Notes: generated by a model not told the origin, from the sequence alone. A stretch of DNA of 64,000 nucleotides from Neolewinella agarilytica (GCF_900110645.1 NZ_FOFB01000003.1:186001-250000), one strand, 5' to 3'; counted from the stretch's first letter, positions 36,888-45,647 are shown. Numbers and translations are program-made.

Positions 36888-36976
36888 TTGGGTTTGAGTT
36901 TCGGTATTAATAGCTAGTGTTTGCTTGTTAGCTATATATCTGGCACAAGATACTACGATTTGATGATTAATGATAA

Positions 36977-37228
36977 GTAGATGGGAAGATTGCGAACGTT
37001 GCCCAGCCCGGGCCAGCCTCGGTATGGGAATTTGGCGTACAGGACCAACTACCAACCATACCCATTCCGCTCAACCCCCTCGATCGCCCCGTTGTGCTGG
37101 ACCTACAGCGTGCCTTCACCGAACTGTATGCTTACAGCACCTACCCTAAGCGGAGGGTAGAGGAACTTGAGATGCTCCGGCCGGCTTTAGCGGAGGATGA
37201 ACTGGATGCTTTGCGGGCATTTTTGTAA
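36977..37228 (+). pseudogene. C-terminal remnant resembling DUF4058
   Basis: The plus strand is open from 36977 to a TAA at 37226-37228. From about 37019 it reads SVWEFGVQDQLPTIPIPLN, then RPVVLDLQRAFTELYAYSTY, matching the usual end of DUF4058 proteins. The N-terminal ~200 residues are missing and no start codon or promoter fits. It looks like the 3' scar of a deleted gene. Confidence 0.5.
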
Positions 37229-37237
37229 AAATTTATT

Positions 37238-37256
37238 GGGCGCGGACGCAGGTGCC
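37238..37256 (-). repeat. Dispersed TGCACCTGCG motif, intergenic
   Basis: Minus-strand GGCACCTGCGTCCGCGCCC, ten bases after the pseudogene stop and 29 bases from the exporter gene end. Confidence 0.6.
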
Positions 37257-37284
37257 AGGGGGAGGTCGGGGCTGAGCAATGGAG

Positions 37285-39459
37285 CTATACCATAAGATCA
37301 CCCCAGGCCAATGCGTACAGATTATTTTTGTGGTCCAGCAACTCCCGATGATTACCGCTGACGAGCGTAGCTCCGTCCTCAAGCACAAAAATTTTATCGC
37401 TCTGCCGCGCGGTAGATAGTCGATGGGTGAGCACCAAGATCCCCATATCTGCCTTTAGTTTGCTTAGCAAAGACAGCAGAAAAGCCTCCGTATTTCGATC
37501 AAGTGCCGCAGTAGGCTCATCGAGGAGGAGCAATGAGGGCTTTCGCCACAGAGCGCGGGCGATCCCTAATATCTGTTTTTGCCCTCCGGAGAGATTGATA
37601 CCCTGCTCCCCGACGATGGTCGCGTAGCCATTTGGTAGTTGCATAAAATAATCGTCGAGCCCGTAACCTTTGAGCATCGCTTCCAGATCAGCGGGGGACT
37701 CCGGGGCTTCCCCGACGAGGATGTTGTCGAGCACCGTGCCGTTAAACAACTTGATCTCCTGCGGCAATACACCCAAGTGGGTGCGCCAGTCCGCAAAGTC
37801 GAGCAGGTCGAAGTCGATGCCGTTGATCTTGACCGACCCACCTTCCGGAGTGTAGAATTTTTGTAGCAGTTGTAGCAGCGTGGATTTCCCCATACCGCTT
37901 TCCCCCATCAGCGTGACCCACTCGCCGCGCCGCACCCGAAAGTTTACGTCCTTCAGCAGCAGAGGGCGGCCGGGGAAGCGGAACATCAGCCCTTCCACTC
38001 GCAGTTCCTCAAAACGATCCGTCAGCGAGCGGGGTTGGTGCGTTTCCCGCTCCGCCTCACTGGGGATGCTGACGAACTCGTGCATCCGGTCAAAGGCAAC
38101 CCGCGCCTCCTGTAACTGGATGTTGGCCGAGGCCAGCGTAGTGGCCGAAGCCATCAGCAGACCGACCATCTGGAGAATAGCAATCAACTCTCCCGTCGTC
38201 ATGTCCTCGTGCAGCACCTTGACCGCACTCCACAGGATGATGCCGACGACGAATAACACGGAAGTAGCCTGCGCCCACAGTTGGTAACGGATGGCCACCT
38301 TGCCCAACGCCAGTGCTGCGTCCTGAAACATCCGGTAGACGGCGTTGGTGATTTTGCTAAAAACACCTTCCTTACCGTGCAGCTTGATGACCCCGACACC
38401 CTGAATCGTATCGACGTAGTTGCTCTCGTTAGCCGCGTAGCCCTTCATCACCGCCCGCTGCCCGGCAAGGATGAGCGGATGAAAACGGTACACGATGATA
38501 CCAAAAACCGGTAACCACGCCAGGCTCACCAACCCGATCCGCCAGTCGAACCAGATGATTGCCCCGGAAGCGACCAATACCATCAGCGCATCGATCACCA
38601 CCGATGCGAGAATGTTCGATACCGCACGTTGAATGCGCTGAGTATCGTTCATACGGGCGATCAGGTCACCCGTTTTCCGGTTGTCGAAAAACGACTTGGG
38701 CAGCCGCAATAGCCGCCCGTAGAAGTTGTCGATGATGCGCAGATTGAAATCAAAACTTTGCCGGAGTAGCAGCAACGTCCGGAGATACTGAATACCCGCC
38801 CGCGCCAACAGCAATAGTAGCAATAAACCGGCACCGACAAATAATCGGCTGCGGTCTGCTTCCGGCAGAATGCTGTCGAGAAGTTGCTGAGAAAAGATAG
38901 CGGTGGCCAGCCCGAGCACCGCCAGCACGACGCCCATGACCAGTGCGATGGAAAGCAGTGGGGTATCCTCTTCGACCAACCCTTTGATCCAGTCCCACTG
39001 ACTGCGGCGTTCCGTTTCGACCGCATCAGCTACCGCGTTCTTTTTGAGCAACAACAGTGCTTTGCTTTGCCAGACCTCCAACAGTTCCGCCTCCGTCCAC
39101 TCCTCGGTGGCCGGGTTGGCGGGGTCGCCGATCAGGAAGCGGTCGGTTTTTTCGTCGTAGCCGTAGTACACCACGTAGTGTAGCAGCTTTTCATCTTTTA
39201 CGATGTGCAGAACGCAAAGGTCCGTACATTCTTTCAGGCTCGGCAGGTCGGCCTCGAACCCTTCGGCCGTCATGCCGACCTCGTTTGCGGCTTGCAGCAA
39301 ACCGAGCATCGTCGTGCCGGTCAGCGACGTCCCACTTAGCTCCCGCAGCCGCTCGAAGGAAATCGTGGATAGATCAAAATGGTTCAACGCGGCTTTCAGG
39401 CAGGCAACGCCGCAGTCCGTTTGGTCCTGCTGGCGGACGTGGGCTTTATTCGGTGTCAT
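37285..39459 (-). CDS. C39-peptidase ABC exporter (PCAT) for double-glycine peptides
   Basis: 724 residues from the ATG at 39459, which puts the peptidase at the N-terminus. An upstream ATG at 39561 would add 34 residues of poor quality over the neighbouring gene. The C39 domain (1-130) has catalytic Cys16 (QTDCGVACL), His94 (KLLHYVVYYG) and Asp112 (GDPANP). Six membrane helices follow at about 165-440. The ATPase has Walker A GESGMGKST, signature LSGGQKQ, and Walker B LLLLDEPTAALD. Such proteins cut leader peptides after Gly-Gly and export the mature peptide. A matching substrate is encoded at 40588. The ATG overlaps the thioredoxin-like gene by 14 bases. Confidence 0.95.
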   Translation of the reverse strand: MTPNKAHVRQQDQTDCGVACLKAALNHFDLSTISFERLRELSGTSLTGTTMLGLLQAANEVGMTAEGFEADLPSLKECTDLCVLHIVKDEKLLHYVVYYGYDEKTDRFLIGDPANPATEEWTEAELLEVWQSKALLLLKKNAVADAVETERRSQWDWIKGLVEEDTPLLSIALVMGVVLAVLGLATAIFSQQLLDSILPEADRSRLFVGAGLLLLLLLARAGIQYLRTLLLLRQSFDFNLRIIDNFYGRLLRLPKSFFDNRKTGDLIARMNDTQRIQRAVSNILASVVIDALMVLVASGAIIWFDWRIGLVSLAWLPVFGIIVYRFHPLILAGQRAVMKGYAANESNYVDTIQGVGVIKLHGKEGVFSKITNAVYRMFQDAALALGKVAIRYQLWAQATSVLFVVGIILWSAVKVLHEDMTTGELIAILQMVGLLMASATTLASANIQLQEARVAFDRMHEFVSIPSEAERETHQPRSLTDRFEELRVEGLMFRFPGRPLLLKDVNFRVRRGEWVTLMGESGMGKSTLLQLLQKFYTPEGGSVKINGIDFDLLDFADWRTHLGVLPQEIKLFNGTVLDNILVGEAPESPADLEAMLKGYGLDDYFMQLPNGYATIVGEQGINLSGGQKQILGIARALWRKPSLLLLDEPTAALDRNTEAFLLSLLSKLKADMGILVLTHRLSTARQSDKIFVLEDGATLVSGNHRELLDHKNNLYALAWGDLMV

Positions 39460-39925
39460 GGAAAAACTTGTAGACGTAGCCGGGCTTGGCTTCCCCGACA
39501 ATGGTTTGCAGATGTACTCCGGCGGTGTCGTAGAGGAACATCGTCGGGTAGCTGGTGACACCCATTTCTCGGGCCAACTTGCCTTCTTCGTCCCAGATAA
39601 ACGCGGTGGTTGCGGTGTCGTACTCGAATTTACTAGCGAAGACTTTCAATGAATCTGGGTGTACGTCGGCGATGAAAGCTAAACGTAAACCTGCTGGCTT
39701 CTTGTCGTGGTCGGAGAGGAGGGCCTGGGTTTGGTAGTGGCAGTGCTCGCAGGAGGGGGAGATGAAAGAGGAAATGCGATTTGATAGGCCTAATGCTCTA
39801 TTCTCTTCAATGAGAATTTGCACTAAATCATGATCAAACTCCTCTTGGCTTTCCACATTACTACAACTTACACAGGTAAAAACAAAAGCAATAAGAAATG
39901 AGCGGGCAATCGAACTGTTAGACAT
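39446..39925 (-). CDS. Thioredoxin-fold lipoprotein with CxxC motif
   Basis: 159 residues. The signal ends CVSC at about residue 21, giving a lipid anchor. The thioredoxin-like fold shows SPSCEHCHYQ (CxxC, redox pair) and the cis-Pro segment SYPTMFLYDTAG. It lies just upstream of, and overlaps, the peptide exporter gene. The candidate exported peptide carries two Cys near its ends, so this protein may oxidise or reshuffle its disulfide in the periplasm. That role is inference. Confidence 0.85.
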   Translation of the reverse strand: MSNSSIARSFLIAFVFTCVSCSNVESQEEFDHDLVQILIEENRALGLSNRISSFISPSCEHCHYQTQALLSDHDKKPAGLRLAFIADVHPDSLKVFASKFEYDTATTAFIWDEEGKLAREMGVTSYPTMFLYDTAGVHLQTIVGEAKPGYVYKFFHDTE

Positions 39926-40587
39926 GGGCTGTTACTTTTATTAAGATTTCAGTTAGCCGGTTTTGAACGCACTTAAACGCTTAACACTTCCCCTTGTAGG
40001 CCTCATAAACACTTGGCTTTGGCATTAAAAATGCTGTCTTTACAAGCCCAAAACTGGTGAGTGAAAAGTTCGATAGAAGGGACACCATAGTGCTAAAGAC
40101 TTAGTACTGTAACCCGTAAAAGTTATTCGGATAAATTTAATGCAGACTTGACGGATGGGTGCCGTATTATGAATACAAGAATTAATATAAAAGAGCCTAA
40201 ACTAACATTACTAAATATGAATGTATCAGTTAGGCTTGTAGTACAAAGAACGGCGACGATTATATTTATTGGCTTCATCGAATTGATAAAATTATTTGTG
40301 CTGGTGACTCAGCTAATTTTGTAGATGATTTAATAGGTCGCACAGATGCACATAAATAGTCTTGTGTGCACCTGTGCAACCATATCCAAATTATGTTGAT
40401 GCTGTTACCGCTCAACATCCAACCGTGACTACTGCCGTAATCGTAGCGGCAGTTCCAGTGATCGGGTTAGAGAATAAACCAAGAGGGCACAAATCAAATT
40501 GCCGCGATTGCTCCTTCCCAGCGCAGTGGCACTTGGATTAAGCAAGTCAGTCGAGCTACATTTTGGTTTGTGCCCTAGTGAGAGCTA
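39926..40587. other. AT-rich gap inside the peptide-export locus
   Basis: About 660 bp without a convincing gene. At 40234-40359 a plus-strand stretch begins right after an in-frame stop and has no ATG, but reads like protein (NGDDYIYWLHRIDKIICAGD), possibly a decayed gene. An ATG frame at 40169-40324 gives 51 hydrophobic residues of doubtful reality. A long inverted repeat lies at 40484-40576. Confidence 0.5.
40484..40576 (-). terminator. Long inverted repeat after the double-glycine peptide gene
   Basis: AGGGCACAAAxCAAA pairs with TTTGxTTTGTGCCCT around a ~60-base middle. It starts 12 bases after the peptide stop on the minus strand. It could terminate or stabilise the peptide mRNA. Confidence 0.5.
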
Positions 40588-40776
40588 CTAACTACAAGAT
40601 GCACCAGCGCCATATAGACTTAACATAGTGCCGACACCTCCTAAAATTACTGTGCCAAGACCTGCTGTCGGAGCAGCAATAAGAAACCCAGCCATAGAGA
40701 TATAAAACCCGGCTATAGATGCAGCACAACTACCACCTTCTATTTTTACAGCCTGGGAATAAGATAACGATTTCAT
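40588..40776 (-). CDS. Double-glycine leader peptide (bacteriocin-like) precursor
   Basis: 62 residues from the ATG at 40776. The leader MKSLSYSQAVKIEGG fits the double-glycine consensus (Leu-Ser near the start, a hydrophobic pair, Ile before x-Gly-Gly). The mature 47 residues are hydrophobic and rich in Gly and Ala (GFLIAAPTAGLGTVILGG), with Cys2 and Cys46 almost at the two ends, suggesting a disulfide-closed or hairpin peptide. A longer frame from 40875 would bury the leader and is rejected. It is encoded upstream of the C39 exporter and the CxxC lipoprotein on the same strand. A bacteriocin or signalling peptide is the likely role; activity is not shown. Confidence 0.8.
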   Translation of the reverse strand: MKSLSYSQAVKIEGGSCAASIAGFYISMAGFLIAAPTAGLGTVILGGVGTMLSLYGAGASCS

Positions 40777-40867
40777 ATAATTAAGATTAATAGTTATCAA
40801 TTCAAAATACTTGAACTGAATTTTGCGTGTAAAAGCACACGCTATACTTTTTGACCTCATGACTGAA

Positions 40868-41044
40868 TCAAGCATCCTTCATACGTGCCGTAATGAATAT
40901 TGTTAGGGACACGAGAGAGAAAAAGGCTCCTAGGCCAGTGATTACCTCACTGACTTCAATATCTCCATGTGAAATCCATTTGATGACTAAGTATGACAAC
41001 AACATAGCCAACATAACAATTAAAAACACCATTAATTTCTTCAT
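40868..41044 (-). CDS. Small two-helix membrane protein
   Basis: 58 residues from the ATG at 41044 (MKKLMVFLIVMLAMLL), with two membrane segments (residues about 4-20 and 33-52) and a short charged tail ARMKDA. A longer start at 41089 overlaps the preceding gene by 23 bases. No family recognised. Its place between a larger membrane protein and the peptide gene suggests an immunity or accessory role. Confidence 0.6.
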   Translation of the reverse strand: MKKLMVFLIVMLAMLLSYLVIKWISHGDIEVSEVITGLGAFFSLVSLTIFITARMKDA

Positions 41045-41066
41045 AAAATAGGAATTAAACAACTCA

Positions 41067-41741
41067 TTACTTAAAAACGAATTGCACATACATCAACCCC
41101 ACCCACCAAAGCAAAGTCCCACCTCCATAACCAACAACAGCCGCCCAAGACGTACTATTGTTAGAAAAATAGCGCAACCCAGCGATAAGGCCAGCGATCA
41201 AGAGCACATGGAAAACGTTAACCGCCGCAAGCGGAATTTGCAACCACGGCGCAACGCTATCCCGGTCTACCAAAGCCAGCAACGAGTAGTAATCACTCGT
41301 AAGCAAGTCATCCATCACCGTTACTCCCTGAATCAGTAATACCAACACGGGGATCAAACGGAAAACAGAAATTATGCTAACCATTGTCAGCGTAACGCGA
41401 AACACCTGCTTGAACTTAAGCTTGGAAAGCGACAAGACAACGCCCGTCATCAAACAAACACTGATGGCGAGCACCTGCAACAACACACTTAACGGTATGA
41501 GCGCGTAAGCGATCCATGCGTAGGCCCGTTGGCCATCAAGCATTTTCTCGATGCGATCATAAGCGAGGCGTTCCCCGAGCGTATTATGGTACACCTCATC
41601 AGTGAGAATGAACTCCTGCAACAAATAGATATTCAGGAAGCCTGCTGCTACCGCCAAAAAGAACATTAACCAACCCGAGACCGAAAAAAGATCAGAGAGA
41701 AAGTTATTTTTGTCTGTTTGTGAAGTAAATAAGGTTTCCAC
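41067..41741 (-). CDS. Multi-pass membrane protein of the peptide locus
   Basis: 224 residues with about five hydrophobic segments (GWLMFFLAVAAGFLNIYLL; YALIPLSVLLQVLAISVCLM; VSIISVFRLIPVLVLLI; VNVFHVLLIAGLIAGL; GGGTLLWWVGLMYVQFVF). No family recognised. It is the first gene of a minus-strand run ending in the exporter. A self-immunity or processing protein is plausible from position only. Confidence 0.7.
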   Translation of the reverse strand: METLFTSQTDKNNFLSDLFSVSGWLMFFLAVAAGFLNIYLLQEFILTDEVYHNTLGERLAYDRIEKMLDGQRAYAWIAYALIPLSVLLQVLAISVCLMTGVVLSLSKLKFKQVFRVTLTMVSIISVFRLIPVLVLLIQGVTVMDDLLTSDYYSLLALVDRDSVAPWLQIPLAAVNVFHVLLIAGLIAGLRYFSNNSTSWAAVVGYGGGTLLWWVGLMYVQFVFK

Positions 41742-41909
41742 AATTTGTAGTATAGGTGTTCACCACAGAAGTAGTGACGTTTAATATCCTACAAATATGG
41801 GGGGGCGGGCGATATATGCAAATTTTTGGTAAACTTTTTTTTTGATTTCGGGATAAAATGTGGTGGCGGGATCAATACCGTGGCTTTCCGCTCACAAAAC
41901 CGCTACGAC

Positions 41910-43058
41910 TCACCCCAGCCGCTCCCGCAGTTCCGACAGTACGTCAGCAACATTGGCGGGGTGGACCGTAGCCGTCGCTTCCGGGGCGTAGGCCTCGAGG
42001 AAACTAGCGGGGAAACGACCGTGCTTCTTGGGGTTCGCTTTGATTTCGTAAGCGAAATACTGGCCGTTTACCTGAAGCACCAGGTCTACTTCCGCGCCGT
42101 TGCGACTGCGCCAGAAAAAGAGCCGTCCTCCGCGACCGGCGTAAGCGATCACCTTTTTAAATTCGGCGATGACGTAATTCTCCCACAACTCTCCTCGGTC
42201 GTTGCGGCCTTCGTACGCGCGCAGGTCATCGATAAGTACATTCCGGATGCCGTTGTCATAAAAATAAATCTTGCGGGAGGTTGATAGTTCTTTGCGCGGG
42301 TTCGTCGACAGTGGCGGTAGGCGAAACAGGACGTAACTATCTTCCAACAGACCTATATAGCGGTCTATGGTTTTGGAATCTACACGTACCAGTTTGCTGA
42401 GTTCATGAATGCTTGCGGTACTCCCCACCTGATAGGCCAATGCGCGCAGAAGTTTGACGAGAACCTCCGGTTTTTTGATATTTCCGTACTCTAAGACGTC
42501 TTTGTATAGATAGGAAGAAGCTATTTCCCTTAGCCGGCGCTCGCTTCTGCTCGTGGCCGTAAAGACTTCAGGGTAAGCACCATGAACGAGTAAGTCCGGT
42601 ATCCGGCGTTGTGCAGCCCGTATCCCCAGTTCGGTTTCGAGTTCTCCGTACGCAAACGGGAAGAGCTCGAAGCTCCATTTGCGCCCCGTCAGTGGTTCGG
42701 TGATGGTTGAATTCAGGTTCAGGGAGGAGCTGCCGGAGATGAAAACAGCTTTATTTACTTTGGCGTCGATGATTAATTTGATCGTCAGGCCTATGTTATG
42801 AATCCGTTGGGCTTCGTCAACCACGATGCAGTCGTAGGGAGCTATCTGGCGCAATAAAGCTTCCCGGCCGATATCGTTCCAATCTTCGCGGTCTATAATG
42901 TCATCTCCGTTAACCCATAGAATTTTTTGATAACGCTCGGTCAGTTGCTCGATCAGGGTTGTTTTACCGACTTGTCTACTGCCCTGGATCAAGATAGCTT
43001 TGTCGGTAGGTAGAAAGGAAGCTATGCTATTTAGCAGTATTCGTTGAATCAAATGCAT
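41910..43058 (-). CDS. AAA-family ATPase with DUF4143 domain
   Basis: 382 residues. Walker A ILIQGSRQVGKTTLIEQL is at about residue 22, Walker B DCIVVDEAQRI, and ISGSSSLNL is the sensor-like Ser stretch. The C-terminal DUF4143 part (about 200-382) has a winged-helix-like segment and a PD-(D/E)xK-like end: FFWRSRNGAEVDLVLQVNGQYFAYEIKANPK. This family is widespread, often patchily distributed and near toxin or mobile genes; its biochemical role is unsettled. Its start lies five bases from a perfect 58-bp palindrome. Confidence 0.88.
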   Translation of the reverse strand: MHLIQRILLNSIASFLPTDKAILIQGSRQVGKTTLIEQLTERYQKILWVNGDDIIDREDWNDIGREALLRQIAPYDCIVVDEAQRIHNIGLTIKLIIDAKVNKAVFISGSSSLNLNSTITEPLTGRKWSFELFPFAYGELETELGIRAAQRRIPDLLVHGAYPEVFTATSRSERRLREIASSYLYKDVLEYGNIKKPEVLVKLLRALAYQVGSTASIHELSKLVRVDSKTIDRYIGLLEDSYVLFRLPPLSTNPRKELSTSRKIYFYDNGIRNVLIDDLRAYEGRNDRGELWENYVIAEFKKVIAYAGRGGRLFFWRSRNGAEVDLVLQVNGQYFAYEIKANPKKHGRFPASFLEAYAPEATATVHPANVADVLSELRERLG

Positions 43059-43063
43059 AGCAC

Positions 43064-43121
43064 TAAATTAAGACTTAACTCCCAATTTTACGCGTAAAAT
43101 TGGGAGTTAAGTCTTAATTTA
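43064..43121. repeat. Perfect 58-bp palindrome before the AAA/DUF4143 gene
   Basis: Every one of the 29 base pairs matches, centred on ACGCGT at 43090-43095. The arm contains AAGACTTAACTCCCAATTTT. It lies between the pheT stop and the ATPase start, so it would form a 27-29-bp hairpin in the ATPase mRNA leader or the pheT trailer. Possible roles are terminator, operator, translational lock or mobile-element end. Confidence 0.9.
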
Positions 43122-43184
43122 ACTTATTTTGCAACAGTGACTTGCATAAAGGCGGTGAAACAACAGCCTAAAGGTTGCCGAGCG

Positions 43185-45632
43185 CTACCGCCGAACCTCC
43201 GCCCCCAACTGCTTAGTCAAACTGCCTTCAATAGACCGCATAACCTTATCCACCTGTTTATCATTGAGCGTCTGCTCGTCGCTCTCGAGTTGGAAGCTGA
43301 CAGCGTAGCTTTTCTTGCCGGCACCGAGTTGCTCTTCGTTTTCGTAGACGTCGAAGAGGTTGATATCAGTAAGGAGTTTCTTTTCGGCTTTACGGGCCAG
43401 GCGCTCCACGTCGGCGAAGGTTATGTGCTTGTCCACGATCAGGGCCAGGTCCCGGCGCAAGCTCGGGAACTTGCTCGGGGTTTTGACCTGAACGGGCTTG
43501 CGGGGCAGTACACGCAGGACATTGTCCCAGTTGATGTCCGCAAAGAACACGTCAGATTTTACCTGGCGCGCACGCAGGTGCAATGGATGGACGGCGCCAA
43601 AATCAGCCAGGACCATCGGGCCTTTGTGGTAGCGGAGGCCGTAGCTAAAACCTTCAGCGGGAGCTTCAGCAGTGCGATAATTATCAATTCCGAGCCGCTG
43701 GAACACGAGCTCAACGGCTGCTTTGAGGGTATAGAAACCCGCTTCGTTTTTTCCTTTGGGGCTTGGGTGCCAGCTTTCCGGCTGCCGCTGACCACTGAGG
43801 GTCAGGGTCAGGTGGTTAACCTCTTTGTATTTCTCTCCATCGAGGTGATAAGAGCGGCCGAACTCAAAAAGGCGCAGGTCCTGCTGCTGACGGTTATGGT
43901 TGTGGGCTACGGCTTCCAGCGCACTCATCAGCATCCCGGGCCGCATCACATCGAGGTGAACGTTGCTGGTGTTGTTGATGTAGACGAGGCCTTCGAGCTG
44001 TTTGCCGTCGGAGACATCGCCGTAGTGGCGGCTCTCGTCGAGGGAGAGGGCCATCATTTCGTTGAAGCCGTTGGCGGCCAGGAGGTCGCCGGTGAGTTCC
44101 CGAACGTAGTTCGGGTCCGGACTGGGAGCCACGGTCATCGCCGTGGTTATCATCTGTGGAATCGGAACATTATCGAAGCCGTAGATGCGAAGAATTTCTT
44201 CGATGACGTCGATCTCCCGGAGTACCTCACTTTTGTTGGTGGGTACCGCGACTACGAAGCTATCCGCTCCGGAGGAGACGATCTCCATTCCCATGCTTTT
44301 CAAGATGCTCTGCACCTGCGTCCGCGCCAGATCTGCGCCAATGACATCAACCACCCGCTGGTCACGAACGGTGATCTCGAGCGGCTGAATCGGGTTGGGG
44401 TAGAGGTCAAGTAACTGACTGGTCACTTTTCCTCCGGCCAGCTCCTGCAGCAGGAGTGCGGCCCGCTTCAGGGCATAGACCGTAATGTTGGGGTCGCTGC
44501 CTTTCTCAAAAACCCGGGCGGCATCCGTCCGCAGTGTATGGCGCATGCTGCTGCGCCGGGTCGTGCCCGCCTCAAAGTGGGCAGCTTCCAGGAAAATGCT
44601 GGTCGTGCTGTCACTTACCCCACTGTTGGCTCCGCCGAAAACGCCGGCGATACACATGGGTTGGTGATTGCCGTCGCAGATCATCAAATCGTCGGCGCTG
44701 AGTTGGCGTTCTACCTCGTCGAGGCTCAGGAAGGTAGTGCCTTCCGCTAGTTTTTCTACGTGAATTTCTTTGCCGGCTACCTTGTCCAGATCAAAGGCAT
44801 GTAGCGGCTGCCCAAGCTCGTGCAGAACGAAGTTAGTGATGTCGACCACGTTATTGATCGGGCGAACGCCAATCGCCAGCAGCTGGGTACGCAGCCATTC
44901 GGGGCTCGGGGCTACGGTCAGGTTCTCAATGGTGAGGCCCGCGTAGCGCGGGGCCTGGCTGAGGTCCTGAACGTTTACTTTAATAGCCGGCTGGCTGCCT
45001 TCCTTAAAGGCGCTTACGTCCGGGCGCTTCACGGTTACTTCTTTGCCGTGATTAACGTTGAGGGCGGCCGCTAAATCGTAGGCAACCCCCAGGTGGTTGG
45101 TGGCATCAGAGCGGTTGGGGGTAAGACCGATCTCGTAAACGTAATCTTCCTTGAGGTCAAAGACTTCCGCGGCGGGGGTACCGGGCGCATAGGCTTTATC
45201 CAACACAATGATGCCGTCATGGCTTTCTCCCAGACCTAACTCATCTTCGGCGCAAAGCATCCCGGCGGAGACTTCTCCCCGGATTTTTCCCTTCTTGATT
45301 TTAAAGGGCTCTCCGCTCATGGGGTGGAGCATTGCTCCAACGGTGGCAACAATTACGTGCTGACCGGCAGCTACGTTAGGCGCACCGCAGACGATGGAAA
45401 CGGGCTCTCCCGCTCCGGTGTCTACACTGGTGAGGGACAGGCGGTCGGCACCGGGGTGCTTCCCGCATTCCAGAACGTGACCTACCACTACACCGGCAAG
45501 CCCGCCGGGGATGGACTCTACTTTCTCCATGCCTTCTACTTCCAGGCCAGTGCCCGTAAGTACTTCACCGATGGCGGCTGGCTCCAGATCGATATCAAGA
45601 TACTGGCGCAGCCAGTTGAGGGATACTTTCAT
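43185..45632 (-). CDS. pheT: Phenylalanine--tRNA ligase beta subunit
   Basis: 815 residues, full length. The N-terminal half has a tRNA-binding OB domain at about 40-150 (VVVGHVLECGKHPGADRLSLTSVD). B3/B4 editing domain follows (RYAGLTIENLTVAPSPEWLRTQLLAIGVRPINNVVDITNF). B5 domain contains LARTQVQSILKSMGMEI. The catalytic-like core and the C-terminal anticodon-binding FDX-ACB domain (KFPSLRRDLALIVDKHITFADVE) follow. It pairs with PheS, which is not in the window, to charge tRNA-Phe. Two copies of the dispersed DNA motif lie inside this essential gene. Confidence 0.97.
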   Translation of the reverse strand: MKVSLNWLRQYLDIDLEPAAIGEVLTGTGLEVEGMEKVESIPGGLAGVVVGHVLECGKHPGADRLSLTSVDTGAGEPVSIVCGAPNVAAGQHVIVATVGAMLHPMSGEPFKIKKGKIRGEVSAGMLCAEDELGLGESHDGIIVLDKAYAPGTPAAEVFDLKEDYVYEIGLTPNRSDATNHLGVAYDLAAALNVNHGKEVTVKRPDVSAFKEGSQPAIKVNVQDLSQAPRYAGLTIENLTVAPSPEWLRTQLLAIGVRPINNVVDITNFVLHELGQPLHAFDLDKVAGKEIHVEKLAEGTTFLSLDEVERQLSADDLMICDGNHQPMCIAGVFGGANSGVSDSTTSIFLEAAHFEAGTTRRSSMRHTLRTDAARVFEKGSDPNITVYALKRAALLLQELAGGKVTSQLLDLYPNPIQPLEITVRDQRVVDVIGADLARTQVQSILKSMGMEIVSSGADSFVVAVPTNKSEVLREIDVIEEILRIYGFDNVPIPQMITTAMTVAPSPDPNYVRELTGDLLAANGFNEMMALSLDESRHYGDVSDGKQLEGLVYINNTSNVHLDVMRPGMLMSALEAVAHNHNRQQQDLRLFEFGRSYHLDGEKYKEVNHLTLTLSGQRQPESWHPSPKGKNEAGFYTLKAAVELVFQRLGIDNYRTAEAPAEGFSYGLRYHKGPMVLADFGAVHPLHLRARQVKSDVFFADINWDNVLRVLPRKPVQVKTPSKFPSLRRDLALIVDKHITFADVERLARKAEKKLLTDINLFDVYENEEQLGAGKKSYAVSFQLESDEQTLNDKQVDKVMRSIEGSLTKQLGAEVRR
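43565..43582 (-). repeat. Dispersed TGCACCTGCG motif, in pheT
   Basis: Minus-strand TGCACCTGCGTGCGCGCC, read in the frame giving HLRARQ. Confidence 0.6.
44311..44328 (+). repeat. Dispersed TGCACCTGCG motif, in pheT (opposite strand)
   Basis: TGCACCTGCGTCCGCGCC, the exact consensus, on the strand opposite to the gene; read in pheT as ARTQVQ. Confidence 0.65.
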
Positions 45633-45639
45633 AGGGCGG

Positions 45640-45647
45640 CAAAGATA
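45640..45647 (-). promoter_or_regulatory. Putative -7 box of pheT
   Basis: TATCTTTG on the minus strand, ending seven bases before the pheT ATG. If used, transcription would begin at or within a few bases of the start codon. Confidence 0.5.

Noticed and set aside
40169-40324. A 51-codon hydrophobic frame in the peptide-export locus
   Set aside because: No Gly-Gly leader, no family, and a different frame of the same bases looks more protein-like. Not strong enough to call.
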